From Leptasterias polaris (Eukaryota; Echinodermata; Asteroidea; Forcipulatida; Asteriidae), in contig JAZGTN010000087.1 in assembly GCA_037783415.1 (NCBI GenBank), positions 310,001 to 374,000 on the forward strand: a DNA stretch of 64,000 nucleotides, in the 5' to 3' direction. The position numbers were made by a program, and so were the translations under genes. Of this stretch, positions 11,701-24,586 are shown one piece after another. Below the pieces are notes generated by a model. The model saw nothing but the letters and a program-made list of their open reading frames with translations, was not told the DNA's origin and searched no databases. Position 1 is the first letter of the stretch; every line of letters begins with the position of its first letter.

Positions 11701-14700
11701 TTAAACTTTGATTTAATGTAATTCAGTGCCCGATGACGTCATCATGACGTAATTAGGTATGTATTGTCTTGATACTAAGGTTCAACTATCTGGTGAGTTT
11801 CAACATTCAATTCAATCTCAATCTTGAGTTATTCCGTAGATAAGCTCGAAAGTTGTTTTTTGAAGGAAAAAAAACAAGGTGAACTTCGACCCAGGGTAAC
11901 GACCCGGAAGTTAAGGTCGTACAATTTTGGCGTTAACTTTTCAAATGTTGCCCCAGTCTTGGTCTATCAGATGCCAAAACTTTGAACATCATAGCTTTCA
12001 TATTCGTTGAGATACAGCAAAAAGTAAATGGTCATTTTTCAACTTTAAAAACCTTGTAATTCGACACCTGATGACGTCATCATGACGTAATGACAACTGT
12101 GCCGTCTTCGTATTGAGGTTCAATTGTCTGATGAGTTTCAAGGTTCAATTCAGTTTCAATCTTGAGTTATGATCCAGAGAAGAGTTGAGTGGAAGAAGAA
12201 GAAGGAGAAGAAGAAAAAAACTAGCCTTTCAGTTTTTGTCATGTGACAAAAACAAGGTGTTCGTGGTGAGTGATTGGATGAATAGGAAACGTCATTATAC
12301 CTTATCAATCCAATTCCTGGTTCAGGAGTTATGAATTTTGGAGAAATTAATTATCAACTTCCGGTGTGGACCGGAAGTGGAGGTCATATAGGGTCACATG
12401 ATGATAAGTTTATGAAGACCTTGCAGATGATGTAAAGATTGAAGAAATCCATTGTGTGGTTCAGATATTTTGAAAGATAAAGTTTGAACTTCAGGTTTTG
12501 AACGCCTTATCTGCCGACGTACAGAAAATAAACAACCAATGTCTGCTTATGATTTGTTCAGATACTAAATTATCATGGTCAAATGGGGTCAATTTTTGTG
12601 TAACGTTTGTCGAACTTTTAATTACCTATACGATGATGTGTAGATTGAAAAAATCAAATAAATGGTTCATGAGTTATGTTACAAAAATTTAACTTTCAGT
12701 TATTGTAATTATTTTAATACCCGATGTGGTTATCATGACGTCATTAAGTTTGTGTCATCTTGATACTGAGGTTCAATAATCTTATGAGTTTCAATGTTCA
12801 ATTCAATTTCAATCTTAAGTTATTCTGTAGATAAGCCCGAAAACAATGTTATTAATTTATTTTATCAGCCCCGTTTTCTAAATTTCAAACGAAAGAGGGC
12901 GCTGTTGCAATTTTTGGTTTCTGCAAGATAAAACAATCAAACACGACGACAGTGCACGGCACAGCGCTTGAACTTGCTTGCATCAGTTTCAACGTTATGT
13001 GTACATAATGAGTTGTCAATGAAAGTGTGGGGGGGGGGGGTTACGAGTGGGTAGGTGCGCTTCATTGTTCTGTTTTAACAAGATGTAAAAGGTTAAAATG
13101 TTGTTATCTCAGTGCAAAAGTTTAAGAGGGATTGCTGTTCTATAATCTGATACAAAAATTATGCTGAAGTGATCAAGAGTTTTAAAGATGTGAATAAGAT
13201 AAGATATTATGAAATTTTTAACTTCCGTTATGAACCGAAACTTTCGAAAGTAAGTTAAAATATTGTACGTGTTCTGTGAAGCGTTTGTCATACTTTCAAC
13301 GATCTATCCGATGTCAAAATGATTTTTTTTTTAATATAAAATTTAAACTTCCGGTTTGAACCGGAAGACAATGTCATAAGGTCACAAATTATAGCGTTAG
13401 TAAAGTTTTTCAAAGCCTTATCTGACGACGTTCAGATAATAAACAACTAATTCCTGGTTTTGGAGTAATGTTTTTTTTCAAATAATTAATTGTATCTTCC
13501 TATTTAACCGGAAGTTAAGGTTAAATAGTAAATGTTGTGTGTCGTTTCTTCACTTGTTACATACCTACCCAATGACGTATAAATAAATAAAAAAAATCAA
13601 ATGTGTGGTTGAGAAATTATTTTTCTTTGAAAAATTTAATTTCAACCTCCGGTTTGAACAAGAAGCCAAGTTTAAACTGGTTTCATTTGTGTAGATCCTA
13701 ATCAGTACATTAAAACCTTTCAGCTAATGTATGACTTGTAAAAAACCTATAATTATGTGAACCGGAGTAACGTGTTTTTCAAATATTAGATTAATTATCT
13801 GAGGGTGTGCATTGTTTCTTGTAATATCAATGCCAATGTATTCCTACTTGTAGTTTTGGTGCGAGACGTTGTTCATTATCACTCAACTATTGCGATTCTC
13901 CCCTCAGCGCTCGATGTTCTGAAAACTTTTTTCACAACAGCGCCCTCTTTCGTTGGACGAAAAAGAGCGCTGTTGGGATTCCCCCAAAACAAATTCGCGC
14001 CATATCAAACACGTACAGTCAGCACTGGCAATGCATGTAGCGTACATAGTGTGCGTTGTTGTCAGTCGTTAGCGCTTACACGTTATGTGTACAATGCGTT
14101 GTCAATGAAAGTGGGAGGTGGGGGGGGGGGGTACGAGTAGGACGGTGCGCTTCATTTCCCAGTTTTGACCAGATGCATACGACTATAATGTTGTTATCTC
14201 TGTGCAAAAGTTTAAGAGGGATTGCTGTTCTACAATCTGATACAAAAATTATGCTGAAGTGATCAAGAGTTTTAAAGATGTGAATAAGATAAGATATTAT
14301 GAAATTTTCAACTTCCGTTATGAACCGAAACTTTCGAAAGTAAGTTAAAATATTGTACGTGTTCTGTGAAGCGTTTGTCAAACTCTTAACGATCTATCCG
14401 ATGATGTGTAGATTGTCAAAATCCGAATTATGGTTTTTGAGTTATGATTTTTACAAATATTAAACTTTGATTTAATGTAATTCAGTGCCCGATGACGTCA
14501 TCATGACGTAATTAGGTATGTATTGTCTTGATACTAAGGTTCAACTATCTGGTGAGTTTCAACATTCAATTCAATCTCAATCTTGAGTTATTCCGTAGAT
14601 AAGCTCGAAAGTTGTTTTTTGAAGGAAAAAAACGAAGGTGAACTTCGACCCAGGGTAACGACCCGGAAGTTAAGGTCGTACAATTTTGGCGTTAACTTTT

Positions 14701-14965
14701 CAAATGTTGCCCCACCCTTGATCTATGCGATGCCAAAACTTTGAACATCATAGCTTTCCTATTCGTTGAGATACAGCAAAAAGCAAATGGTCATTTTTCA
14801 ACTTTAAAAACCTTGTAATTCGACACCTGATGACGTCATCATGACGTAATGACAACTGTGCCGTCTTCGTATTGAGGTTCAATTGTCTGATGAGTTTCAA
14901 GGTTCAATTCAGTTTCAATCTTGAGTTATGATCCAGAGAAGAGTTGAGTGGAAGAAGAAGAAGGA

Positions 14966-15145
14966 GAAGAAAAAAAACAAAAAAACAAAACGGAACAATA
15001 ACAAAGAGGTGTTCGTGCTCATATTGCACGAACACCTAAAAAAAATAAAAAAAATAAAAAAACGGAACAATAACAAATAGGTGTTCGTGCACATTTTGCA
15101 CGAACACCTAAAAACTAGAGTTTGTGGACAAACTCAGGGTGTTCG
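14966..15145 (+). repeat. Two 31-bp hairpins plus variant terminal hairpin
   Basis: After the GAA microsatellite of the sixth unit come two copies of AGGTGTTCGTGC-loop-GCACGAACACCT (loops TCATATT and ACATTTT), each preceded by CGGAACAATAACAA. They are followed by CTAGAG, the stem GAGTTTGT/ACAAACTC (15,118-15,135) and AGGGTGTTCG (15,136-15,145). The terminal stem differs in sequence from that of other copies but is still fully paired. Confidence 0.85.
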
Positions 15146-16690
15146 GGTCGAACGAAATAAAGTGACTGCGTAAATAAAAATAGGGAAATTATTGTGTGAA
15201 GGTTTTTTTTTGTAATTGTGCTGTGCTGACAGGCAAAATATTTATTTGTACTTCTTGTTGATATCTGTGCAAAATCATAGCATAAAGGTTGTCATATGAA
15301 ACTTCAACTTCCGGTTTTGACAGGGAAAGGTCAAATGGGGTCACACTTTGTACAAAGTATCTAGAATTGCCCAAGAGCTTTAAATTGTGTGTTTTGTTAT
15401 TTTCAGTGAGATACAGCAACAAGCAAATGGTCATTTTTCACCTTTAAAAACCTTGTAATTCGATACCTGATGACGTCATCATGACGCAATTCTTCGCGTG
15501 CCGTCCTCATATTAAGGTTCAAGTGTATGCTAAGTTTCAAGTTTGTACAACTTTTACTTTTTGAGAAATCTGCAAAAAACTAGAATTGCCCAAGAGCTTT
15601 AAATTATGTGTTTTGAACTGTTTTCAGCCTGCCGCTAGAGGGCGCTTTTGAATTATGTGACGTAAACCAGACACTTGCCAGATCACAACATAGTTAAAAA
15701 CAACTCAAAAAAAATTCCCACTTTCAAGTTACTGGGCATTTCCGGTTTCGACCGGAAGTAGAGGTCATGTGAGGTCACGCGCATGACCAAAAATTAAGAC
15801 CTATTTGACCTTAGTATGATCCCGCATAAAGCAACCGCCGGTCTCTTAAGTGTTATTTGTTACAGACTTTCAAACATAAACAAATAAATAAGAGAATACG
15901 CTTGAGAAACATAATTTAAAGTTTGAGTGGCCAGGGCAAGGCTGCTTGCACATTAATAATTATACTATCGTGCGTCATTTGTTGTCCTTTTTGGACCAGA
16001 TGTAAATGTCAAAATGTTGTCATGTCTGTCCAAAAGTTTGAGCAAGGTTAATTCTACAACCTGATATAAAAATTATCCTGAAATAGTAGTTTTAAAGAAA
16101 TGAAGAAGATAAGATATTAAGAAAATTTCAACTCAATACGTGAATCACACATTAAAAGCAGATCTGAGTTTGCCTACATGTATGACAAACTCGGGTTCAT
16201 ACCAACTGGTTTGGGAATGAGCAGTTTTCAACAAGATCTTTCTTATCTGATCAAAAGTGCAAACATGTGGTTTAGGGTGTCATTGCCTGTGAGTTTACAG
16301 ACAGAACCATCGACGAAATTTCACAGTTTCTTGTTTAAAATGTAAAGTATTGGGAAAGTGAGTTAAATGTTATCATTAAAGCAACTTTGAATCATAAAAA
16401 TCGACCAAATATATCTCGAGAAATTGAATAAGAAACAATAGGACTTTCTCTCTGCTCTTCAGCATTTCGGTGATTTGACACCAGCAAGTAGGCTTGTGGG
16501 TTATGGATCACTGGCCTTGGGGAATTGGTTCCAGGGAGAATGTTTATAAAACAATTACTTAACTGATAACAGCTGATAAGATTCACAGTGAAACTGGTGA
16601 ATAGAATTCTGAGATTTTGGTAAATTGTGGGAAAAGCACTTAATGTTCCGATTGGAACTGGAAGTCAATCTCAAAATGATCTGTTCTTTG
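15146..16690. repeat. Divergent satellite-related segment
   Basis: No gene is recognised here. Satellite words remain (CTTCCGG near 15,307 and 15,740; GATGACGTCATCATGACG near 15,472). The phrase TAGAATTGCCCAAGAGC occurs twice, near 15,362 and 15,583, so part of the segment is internally duplicated. Part of it (TCTTCGCGTGCCGTCCTCAT, near 15,490) is shared with 17,170. Sequence from about 16,150 to 16,690 has little detectable similarity to the unit. Confidence 0.55.
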
Positions 16691-18027
16691 AAGCATTTGT
16701 AGAACATTTAACAACCTATCCGATGATGTGTAGATTGTCAAAATCCGAATTATGGTTTTTGAGTTATGATTTTTACAAATATTAAACTTTGATTAAATGT
16801 AATTCAGTGCCCGATGACGTCATCATGACGTAATTAAGTATGTGTTGTCTTGATACTAAGGTTCAACTATCTGGTGAGTTTCAACATTCAATTCAATCTC
16901 AATCTTGAGTTATTCCATAGATAAGCTCGAAAGTTGTTTTTTGAAGGAAAAAAACGAAGGTGAACTTCGACCTAGGGTAACGACCTGGAAGGTAAGGTCG
17001 TACGATTTTGGCGTTAACTTTTCAAATGTTTCCCCAGTCTTGATCTATGCGATGCCCAAGTATGAACATCATAGCTTTCATATTCGTTGAGATACAGCAA
17101 AAAGCAAACGGTCACTTTTCAACTTTAAAAACCTTGTAATTCGATACCTGATGACGTCATCATGACGCAATTCTTCGCGTGCCGTCCTCATATTAAGGTT
17201 CAAGTATATGCTAAGTTTCAAGTTTGTACAACTTTTACTTTTTGAGAAATCTGCAAGAGAAAGTTCAAAGAAAAGAAGAAGAGGAAGAAACTAGAGATTC
17301 AGTTTTTGTCATGTTACAAAAACAAGGTGTTCGAGGAGAGTGATTAAATGACAGGTAACGACATTATACGTTTTCAATTCAATGCCTGGTTCAGGAGTTA
17401 AGAATTTTTCAAAAAATAAACATCAATTTCCGGTTTTGACCGGAAGTCAAGGTCAAATAGGTTTACATTTTGTGTAGCGCGTGATTAGTTTATGAAGACC
17501 TTTTAGATGATGTATAGATTGAAAAAAATCAATGTGTTTTTCAGAAGTTCAATTTTTTTTTCAAATATAAAATTTAAACTTCCGGTTTGAACCGGAAGAC
17601 AATGTCATCAGGTCACAAATTATAGCGTTAGTAATGTTTTTCAAAGCCTTATCTGACGACGTTCAGATAATAAACAACTAATTCCTGGTTTTGGAGTAAT
17701 GTTTTTTTCAAATAATTAATTGTATCTTCCTATTTAACCGGAAGTCAAGGTTAAATAGTAAATGTTGTGTGTCGTTTCTTAAGTTGTTACATACTTACCC
17801 AATGACGTATAAATAAATTTAAAAAATCAAATGTGTGGTTGAGAAATTATTTTTCTTTGAAAAATTTAATTTCAACCTCCAGTTTGAACAAGAAGCCAAG
17901 TTTAAACTGGTTTCATTTGTGTAGATCCTAATCAGTACATTAAAACCTTTCAGCTAATGTATGACTTGTAAAAAAAACCTATAATTATGTGAACCGGAGT
18001 AACGTGTTTTTCAAATATTAGATTAAT
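16691..18027. repeat. Diverged satellite unit, partial
   Basis: Homology to the 2.76-kb unit resumes near 16,700 (CCGATGATGTGTAGATTG) and runs through the CRE-like modules, the microsatellite, a terminal hairpin with one mismatch near 17,300, and the CCGGAAG sub-repeats up to the next TATCTGAGGG word. Compared with the left array it lacks the segment equivalent to about 1,440-2,290 of copy 1. Confidence 0.75.
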
Positions 18028-19992
18028 TATCTGAGGGTGTGCATTGTTTCTTGTAATATCAATGCCAATGTATTCCTACTTGTAGTTTTGGTGCGAGACG
18101 TTGTTCATTATCACTGAACTATTGCGATTCTCCGCTATGCACTCAGCGCTCGATGTTACTGAAAACATTATTCACAACAGCGCCCCCTTTTGTTGGACGA
18201 AAAAGATCGCTGTTGGGGATTCCCCCAAAAAAAATTCGCGCCACTTCACATGCACAGTCAGCGCTGGCAATGCATGTAGCGTATATAGTGTGCGTTGTTG
18301 TCAGTCGTTAGCCCTTACACGTTATGTGTACAATGCGTTGTCAATGAAAGTGGGAGGGGGGGGGGGTACGAGTAGGACGGTGCGCTTCATTTCCCAGTTT
18401 TTACCAGATGCATAGGATTATAATGTTGTTATCTCTGTGCAAAAGTTTAAGAGGGATTGCTGTTCTACAATCTGATAAAAAAATTATGCTGAAGTGATCA
18501 AGAGTTTTAAAGATGTGAATAAGATAAGATATTATGAAATTTTCAACTTCCGTTATGAACCGAAACTTTCGAAAGTAAGTTAAAATATTGTATGGTTTCT
18601 GTGAAGCGTTTGTCAAACTCTTCACGATCTATCCGATGATGTGTAGATTGTCAAAATCCGAATTATGGTTTTTGAGTTATGATTTTTACAAATATTAAAC
18701 TTTGATTTAATGTAATTCAGTGCCCGATGACGTCATCATGACGTAATTAGGTATGTATTGTCTTGATACTAAGGTTCAACTATCTGGTGAGTTTCAACAT
18801 TCAATTCAATCTCAATCTTGAGTTATTCCGTAGATAAGCTCGAAAGTTGTTTTTTGAAGAAAAAAAACGAAGGTGAACTTCGACCCAGGGTAACGACCCG
18901 GAAGTTAAGGTCGTACAATTTTGGCGTTAACTTTTCAAATGTTGCCCCAGTCTTGGTCTATCAGATACCAAAACTTTGAACATCATAGCTTTCATATTCG
19001 TTGAGATACAGCAAAAAGCAAATGGTCACTTTTCAACTTTAAAAACCTTGTAATTCGACACCTGATGACGTCATCATGACGTACTGACAACTGTGCCGTC
19101 TTCATATTGAGGTTCAATTATCTGATGAGTTTCAAGGTTCAATTCAGTTTCAATCTTGAGTTATGCTGTAGAGAAGAGTTCTAGGGAAGAAGAAGATGGA
19201 GAAGAAAAAAAAAAATTAAATAAAAAAACAGACCAATAACAAGAGGTGTTCGTGCTCATATTGCACGAACACCTAAAAACAGAACAATAACTAGAGATTC
19301 AGTTTTTGTCATGTGACAAAAACAAGGTGTTCGAGGAGAGTGATTAAATGAAAGGTAACGACATTATACCTTATCAATTCAATGCCTGGTTCAGGAGTTA
19401 AGAATTTAAAAAAAAATAAACATCAATTTCCGGTTTTGACCGGAAGTCAAGGTCAAATAGGGGCACATTTTGTGTAGCGCGTGATTAGTTTATGAAGACC
19501 TTTTAGATGATGTATAGATTGAAAAAATTCAATGTGTTTTTCAGAAGTTATTTTTTTTTTCAAATATAAAATTTAAACTTCCGGTTTGAACCGGAAGACA
19601 ATGTCATCATCAGGTCACAAATTATAGCGTTAGTAATGTTTTTCAAAGCCTTATCTGACGACGTTCAGATAATAAACAACTAATTTCTGATTCTGGAGTA
19701 TGATTTTTTCAAATAATTAATTGTATCTTCCTGTTTAACCGGAAGTCAAGGTAATGGTCAATGTTGTGTGTCGTTTCTCAAGTTATTACATACCTACCCA
19801 ATGACGTAAAAATAAATAAAAAATAAATTGTGTGGTTGAGAAATTATTTTTCTTTGAAAATTTAAATTTCAACCTCCGGTTTGAACAAAAAGCCAAGTTT
19901 AAACTGATTTCATTTGTGTAGATCCTCATCAGTTCATTAAAACCTTTCAGCTGATGTATGACTTGTAAAAATATTATAATTATGTGATTGAT
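18028..19992. repeat. Diverged satellite unit, 1,965 bp, one inserted 31-bp hairpin
   Basis: The unit begins at TATCTGAGGG and keeps the G-tract (near 18,355), CRE-like modules, microsatellite and terminal hairpin, but lacks the roughly 0.8-kb middle present in the left array. One AGGTGTTCGTGC hairpin sits near 19,244-19,275, between the poly-A after the microsatellite and the CTAG block. Confidence 0.8.
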
Positions 19993-21869
19993 TATCTGAG
20001 GGTGTGCAATGTATCTTATAACATCAATGCAAATGTATTCCTACTTGTAGTCTTGGTGCGAGACGTTGTTCATTATCACTCAACTATTGCGATTCTCCGC
20101 TCTGCACTCAACGCTCGATGTTACTAAAAACTTTAACAGCGCCCTCTTTCGTTGGACGAAAGAGAGCGCTGTTGGGAATTCCCCCCCAAAAAATTCCCGC
20201 CACAACACACACGCACAGTCGGCACTTGCACTGCATGTAGCGTACATAGTGTGCGTTGTTGTCAGTCGTCAGAGCTTACACGTAATGTGTACAATGCGTT
20301 GTCAATGAAAGTGGGGGGGGGGGGGGGTACGAGTAGGACGGTGCGCTTCATTTCCCAGTTTTATGTTGTTATCTCTGTGCAAAAGTTTAAGAGGGATTGC
20401 TGTTCTACAATCTGATACAAAAATTATGCTGAAGTGATCAAGAGTTTTAAAGATGTGAATAAGATAAGATATTATGAAATTTTCAACTTCCGTTATGAAC
20501 CGAAACTTTCGAAAGTAAGTTAAACTATTGTATGGTTTCTGTGAAGCGTTTGTCAAACTGTTCACGATCTATCCGATGATGTGTAGATTGTCAAAATCCG
20601 AATTATGGTTTTTGAGTTATGATTTTTTACAAATATTAAACTTTGATTTAATGTAATTCAGTGCCCGATGACGTCATCATGACGTAATTAGGTATGTATT
20701 GTCTTGATACTAAGGTTCAACTATCTGGTGAGTTTCAACATTCAATTCAATCTCAATCTTGAGTTATTCCGTAGATAAGCTCGAAAGTTGTTTTTTGAAG
20801 GAAAAAAACGAAGGTGAACTTCGACCCAGGGTAACGACCCGGAAGTTAAGGTCGTACAATTTTGGCGTTAACTTTTCAAATGTTGCCCCAGTCTTGCTCT
20901 ATCAGATGCCAAAACTTTGAACATCATAGCTTACATATTCGTTGAGATACAGCAAAAAGCAAATGGTCATTTTTCAACTTTAAAAACCTTGTAATTCGAC
21001 ACCTGATGACATCATCATGACGTACTGACAACTGTGCCGCCTTCATATTGAGGTTCAATTATCTGATGAGTTTCAAGGTTCAATTCAGTTTCAATCTTGA
21101 GTTATGCTGTAGAGAAGAGTTCTAGGGAAGAAGAAGATGGAGAAGAAAAAAAAAAAAAAACAGAACAACTAGAGATTCAGTTTTTGTCATGTGACAAAAA
21201 CAAGGTGTTCGAGGAGAGTGATTAAATGAAAGGTAACGACATTATACCTTATCAATTCAATGCCTGGTTCAGGAGTTAAGAATTTTTCAAAAAATAAACA
21301 TCAATTTCCGGTTTTGACCGGAAGTCAAGGTCAAATAGGGGCACATTTTGTGTAGCGCGTGATTAGTTTATGAAGACCTTTTAGATGATGTATAGATTGA
21401 AAAAATTCAATGTGTTTTTTCAGAAGTTCAATTTTTTTTTCAAATATAAAATTTAAACTTCCGCTTTGAACCGGAAGACAATGTCATCAGGTCAAAAATT
21501 ATGGCGTTAGTAATGTTTTTCAAAGCCTTATCTGACGACGTTCAGATAATAAACAACTAATTTCTGATTGTGGAGTATGATTTTTTCAAATAATTAATTG
21601 TATCTTCCTGTTTAACCGGAAGTCAAGGTAATGGTCAATGTTGTGTGTCGTTTCTCAAGTTGTTACATACCTACTCAATGACGTAAACATAAATAAAAAA
21701 TCAAATGTGTGGTTGAGAAATTATTTTTCTTTGAAAAAATAAATTTCAACCTCCGGTTTGAACAAAAAGTCAAGTTTAAACTGATTTCATTTGTGTAGAT
21801 CCTCATCAGTTCATTAAAACCTTTCAGCTGATGTATGACTTGTAAAAATATTATAATTATGTGATTGAT
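19993..21869. repeat. Diverged satellite unit, about 1.88 kb, no 31-bp hairpin
   Basis: Same module order as the preceding unit. A remnant CAGAACA lies between the poly-A and CTAGAG near 21,160, which matches the linker of the hairpin repeats. One or more hairpins may have been lost here. Confidence 0.8.
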
Positions 21870-24586
21870 TATCTGAGGGTGTGCAATGTATCTTATAACA
21901 TCAATGCAAATGTATTCCTACTTGTAGTTTTTGGTGCGAGACGTTGTTCATTATCACTCAATTATTGCGATTCTCTGCTCTGCACTCAGCGCTCGATGTT
22001 ACTAAAAACTTTAACAGCGCCCTCTTTCGTTGGACGAAAAAGAGCGATGTTGGGGATTCCCCAAAAACAAATTCGCGCCATATCAAACACGTACAGTCAG
22101 CGCTTGCACTGATTGTAACGTAAAATATAGCGTGTTGTCGATCAAAATGGGGAAAAACGTAAGGGTCAACAGGTGTGCTTTTACGTCCTTTTTCGACCAG
22201 ATAGTAAGATCAAAATGTTGTTATCTCAGTGCATAAGTTTAAGAGGGATTGCTGTTCTACAATCTGATACAATAATTATGCTGAAGTGATCAAGAGTTTT
22301 CAAGATATGAATAAAATAAGATAATCTGAAATTTTCAACTTCCGTTAACTACCGAAAGTAAGTTAAAATATTGTACGGGTTCTGTGAAGCGTTTGTCAAA
22401 CTTTTAACGATCTTTCAGATGATGTGTAGATTGTCAAAATCCGAATTATGGTTTTTGAGTTATGATCTTTACAAATATTAAACTTTGATTTAATGTAATT
22501 CAGTGCCCGATGACGTCATCATGACGTAATTAAGTATGTGTTGGCTTGATACTAAGGTTCAACTATCTGGTGAGTTTCAGCATTCAATTCAATCTCAATC
22601 TTGAGTTATTCCGTAGATAAGCTCGAAAGTTGTTTTTTGAAGGAAAAAAACGAAGGTGAACTTCGACCTGGGGTAACGACCCGGAAGTTAAGGTCGTACA
22701 ATTTTGGCGTTAACTTTTCAAATGTTGCCCCACCCTTGATCTATGCGATGCCCAAGTATGAACATCATAGCTTTCATGTTCGCTGAGATACAGCAAAAAG
22801 CAAATGGTCATTTTTCAACTTTAAAAACCTTGTAATTCAACACATGATGACGTCATCATGACGTAATGACAACTGTGCCGTCTTCATATTGAGGTTCAAT
22901 TATCTGATGAGTTTCAAGGTTCAATTCAGTTTCAATCTTGAGTTATGCTGTAGAGAAAAGTTGCGAATAAGAAGGAGAAGAAAAAACTAAACTTTCAGTT
23001 TTTTGTCATGTGACAAAAACAAGGTGTTCGTGATGAGTGATTGAATGAATATTAGTGACAACGTTTAACTCATCAATCCAATGACCGGTTTAGGTGTTAT
23101 GAGTTTTGTAAAAATTAAACATCATGTTCCGGTATGAACCGGAAGTCAAGGGCAAATGGGGGTTACATTTTGTGTAGCGCTTGTTGAGATTTTGAAGACC
23201 TTTCTAATGATAAATAAATTCTAAAAATCAAATGTATGGTTCGGAAGTTATGATTTTTTTAAATATAAAGTTTAAATTTCAGGTTTTGAAAGCCTTATCT
23301 GCCGACGTACAGAAAATAAACAACCAATATCTGCTTATGATTTTTTCAGATACTAAATTATCAAGGTCAAATGGGGTCAATTTTTGTGTAACGTTTGTCG
23401 AACTTTTAATTACCTATCCGATGATGTGTAGATTGAAAAAATCAAATAAATGGTTCATGAGTTATGTTACAAAAATTTTACTTTCAGTTATTGTAATTTA
23501 ATACCCGATGTGGTTATCATGACGTCATTAAGTTTGTGTCATCTTGATACTGAGGTTCAATAATCTTATGAGTTTCAATGTTCAATTCAATTTCAATCTT
23601 AAGTTATTCTGTAGATAAGCCCGAAAACAATGTTATTAATTTATCAGCGCCGTTTTCTAAATTTCAAACGAAAGAGGGCGCTGTTGCAATTTTTGGTTTC
23701 TGCAAGATAAAACAATCAAACACGACGACAGTGCACGGCACAGCGCTTGAAATTGCTTGCATCAGTTTCAACGTTATGTGTACATAATGAGTTGTCAATG
23801 AAAGTGTGGGGGGGTTACGAGTGGGTAGGTGCGCTTCATTGTTCTGTTTTAACAAGATGTAAAAGGTTAAAATGTTGTTATCTCAGTGCAAAAGTTTAAG
23901 AGGGATTGCTGTTCTATAATCTGATACAAAAATTATGCTGAAGTGATCAAGAGTTTTAAAGATGTGAATAAGATAAGATATTATGAAATTTTTAACTTCC
24001 GTTATGAACCGAAATTTTCGAAAGTAAGTTAAAATATTGTACGGGTTCTGTGAAGCGTTTGTCAAACTTTTAACGATCTATCCGATGATGTGTAGATTGT
24101 CAAAAAGATTTTTCTTTAAATATAAAATTTAAACTTCCGGTTTGAACCGGAAGACAATGTCATCAGGTCACAAATTATAGCGTTAGTAATGTTTTTCAAA
24201 GCCTTATCTGAAGACGTTCAGATAATAAACAACTAATTCCTGGTTTTGGAGTAATGTTTTTTTCAAATAATTAATTGTATCTTCCTATTTAACCAGAAGT
24301 TAAGGTTAAATAGTAAATGTTGTGTGTCGTTTCTTAAGTTGTTACATACCTACCCAATGACGTATAAATAAATTTAAAAAAATCAAATGTGTGGTTGAGA
24401 AATTATTTTTCTTTGAAAAATTTAATTTCAACCTCCGGTTTGAACAATAAGAAGCCAAGTTTAAACTGGTTTCATTTGTGTAGATCCTAATCAGTACATT
24501 AAAACCTTTCAGCTAATGTATGACTTGTAAAAAAAACCTATAATTATGTGAACCGGAGTAACGTGTTTTTCAAATATTAGATTAAT
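21870..24586. repeat. Diverged satellite unit, 2.72 kb, full-length type
   Basis: This copy keeps the middle segment found in the left array (GTACAGAAAATAAACAACC near 23,306; GTGGTTATCATGACGTCATT near 23,508). Its first part (22,100-22,240) differs, reading AAAATGGGGAAAAACGT where other units have the G-tract. A similar variant recurs at 35,268. The unit is therefore mosaic. Confidence 0.8.

Larger units (their letters stand above)
1..14965. repeat. 2.76-kb tandem satellite array, about 5.4 copies
   Basis: The word TATCTGAGGGTGTGC recurs at 1, 2,758, 5,517, 8,276, 11,036 and 13,796, giving a period of 2,757-2,760 bp. Copies are nearly identical over their whole length; the array ends near 14,965, where the sixth copy diverges just after its GAA-rich microsatellite. 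Copies fall into types A (1 and 3) and B (2, 4, 5) by shared variants, for example AAACGAAGG versus AAACAAGG after the poly-A and TTTCAGATG versus TTGCAGATG. Short open frames recur in every copy but change with G-tract length and show no recognisable domain, so I regard the array as non-coding. The family continues in diverged form to about 30,530 and again at 35,093-36,584. Confidence 0.95.
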
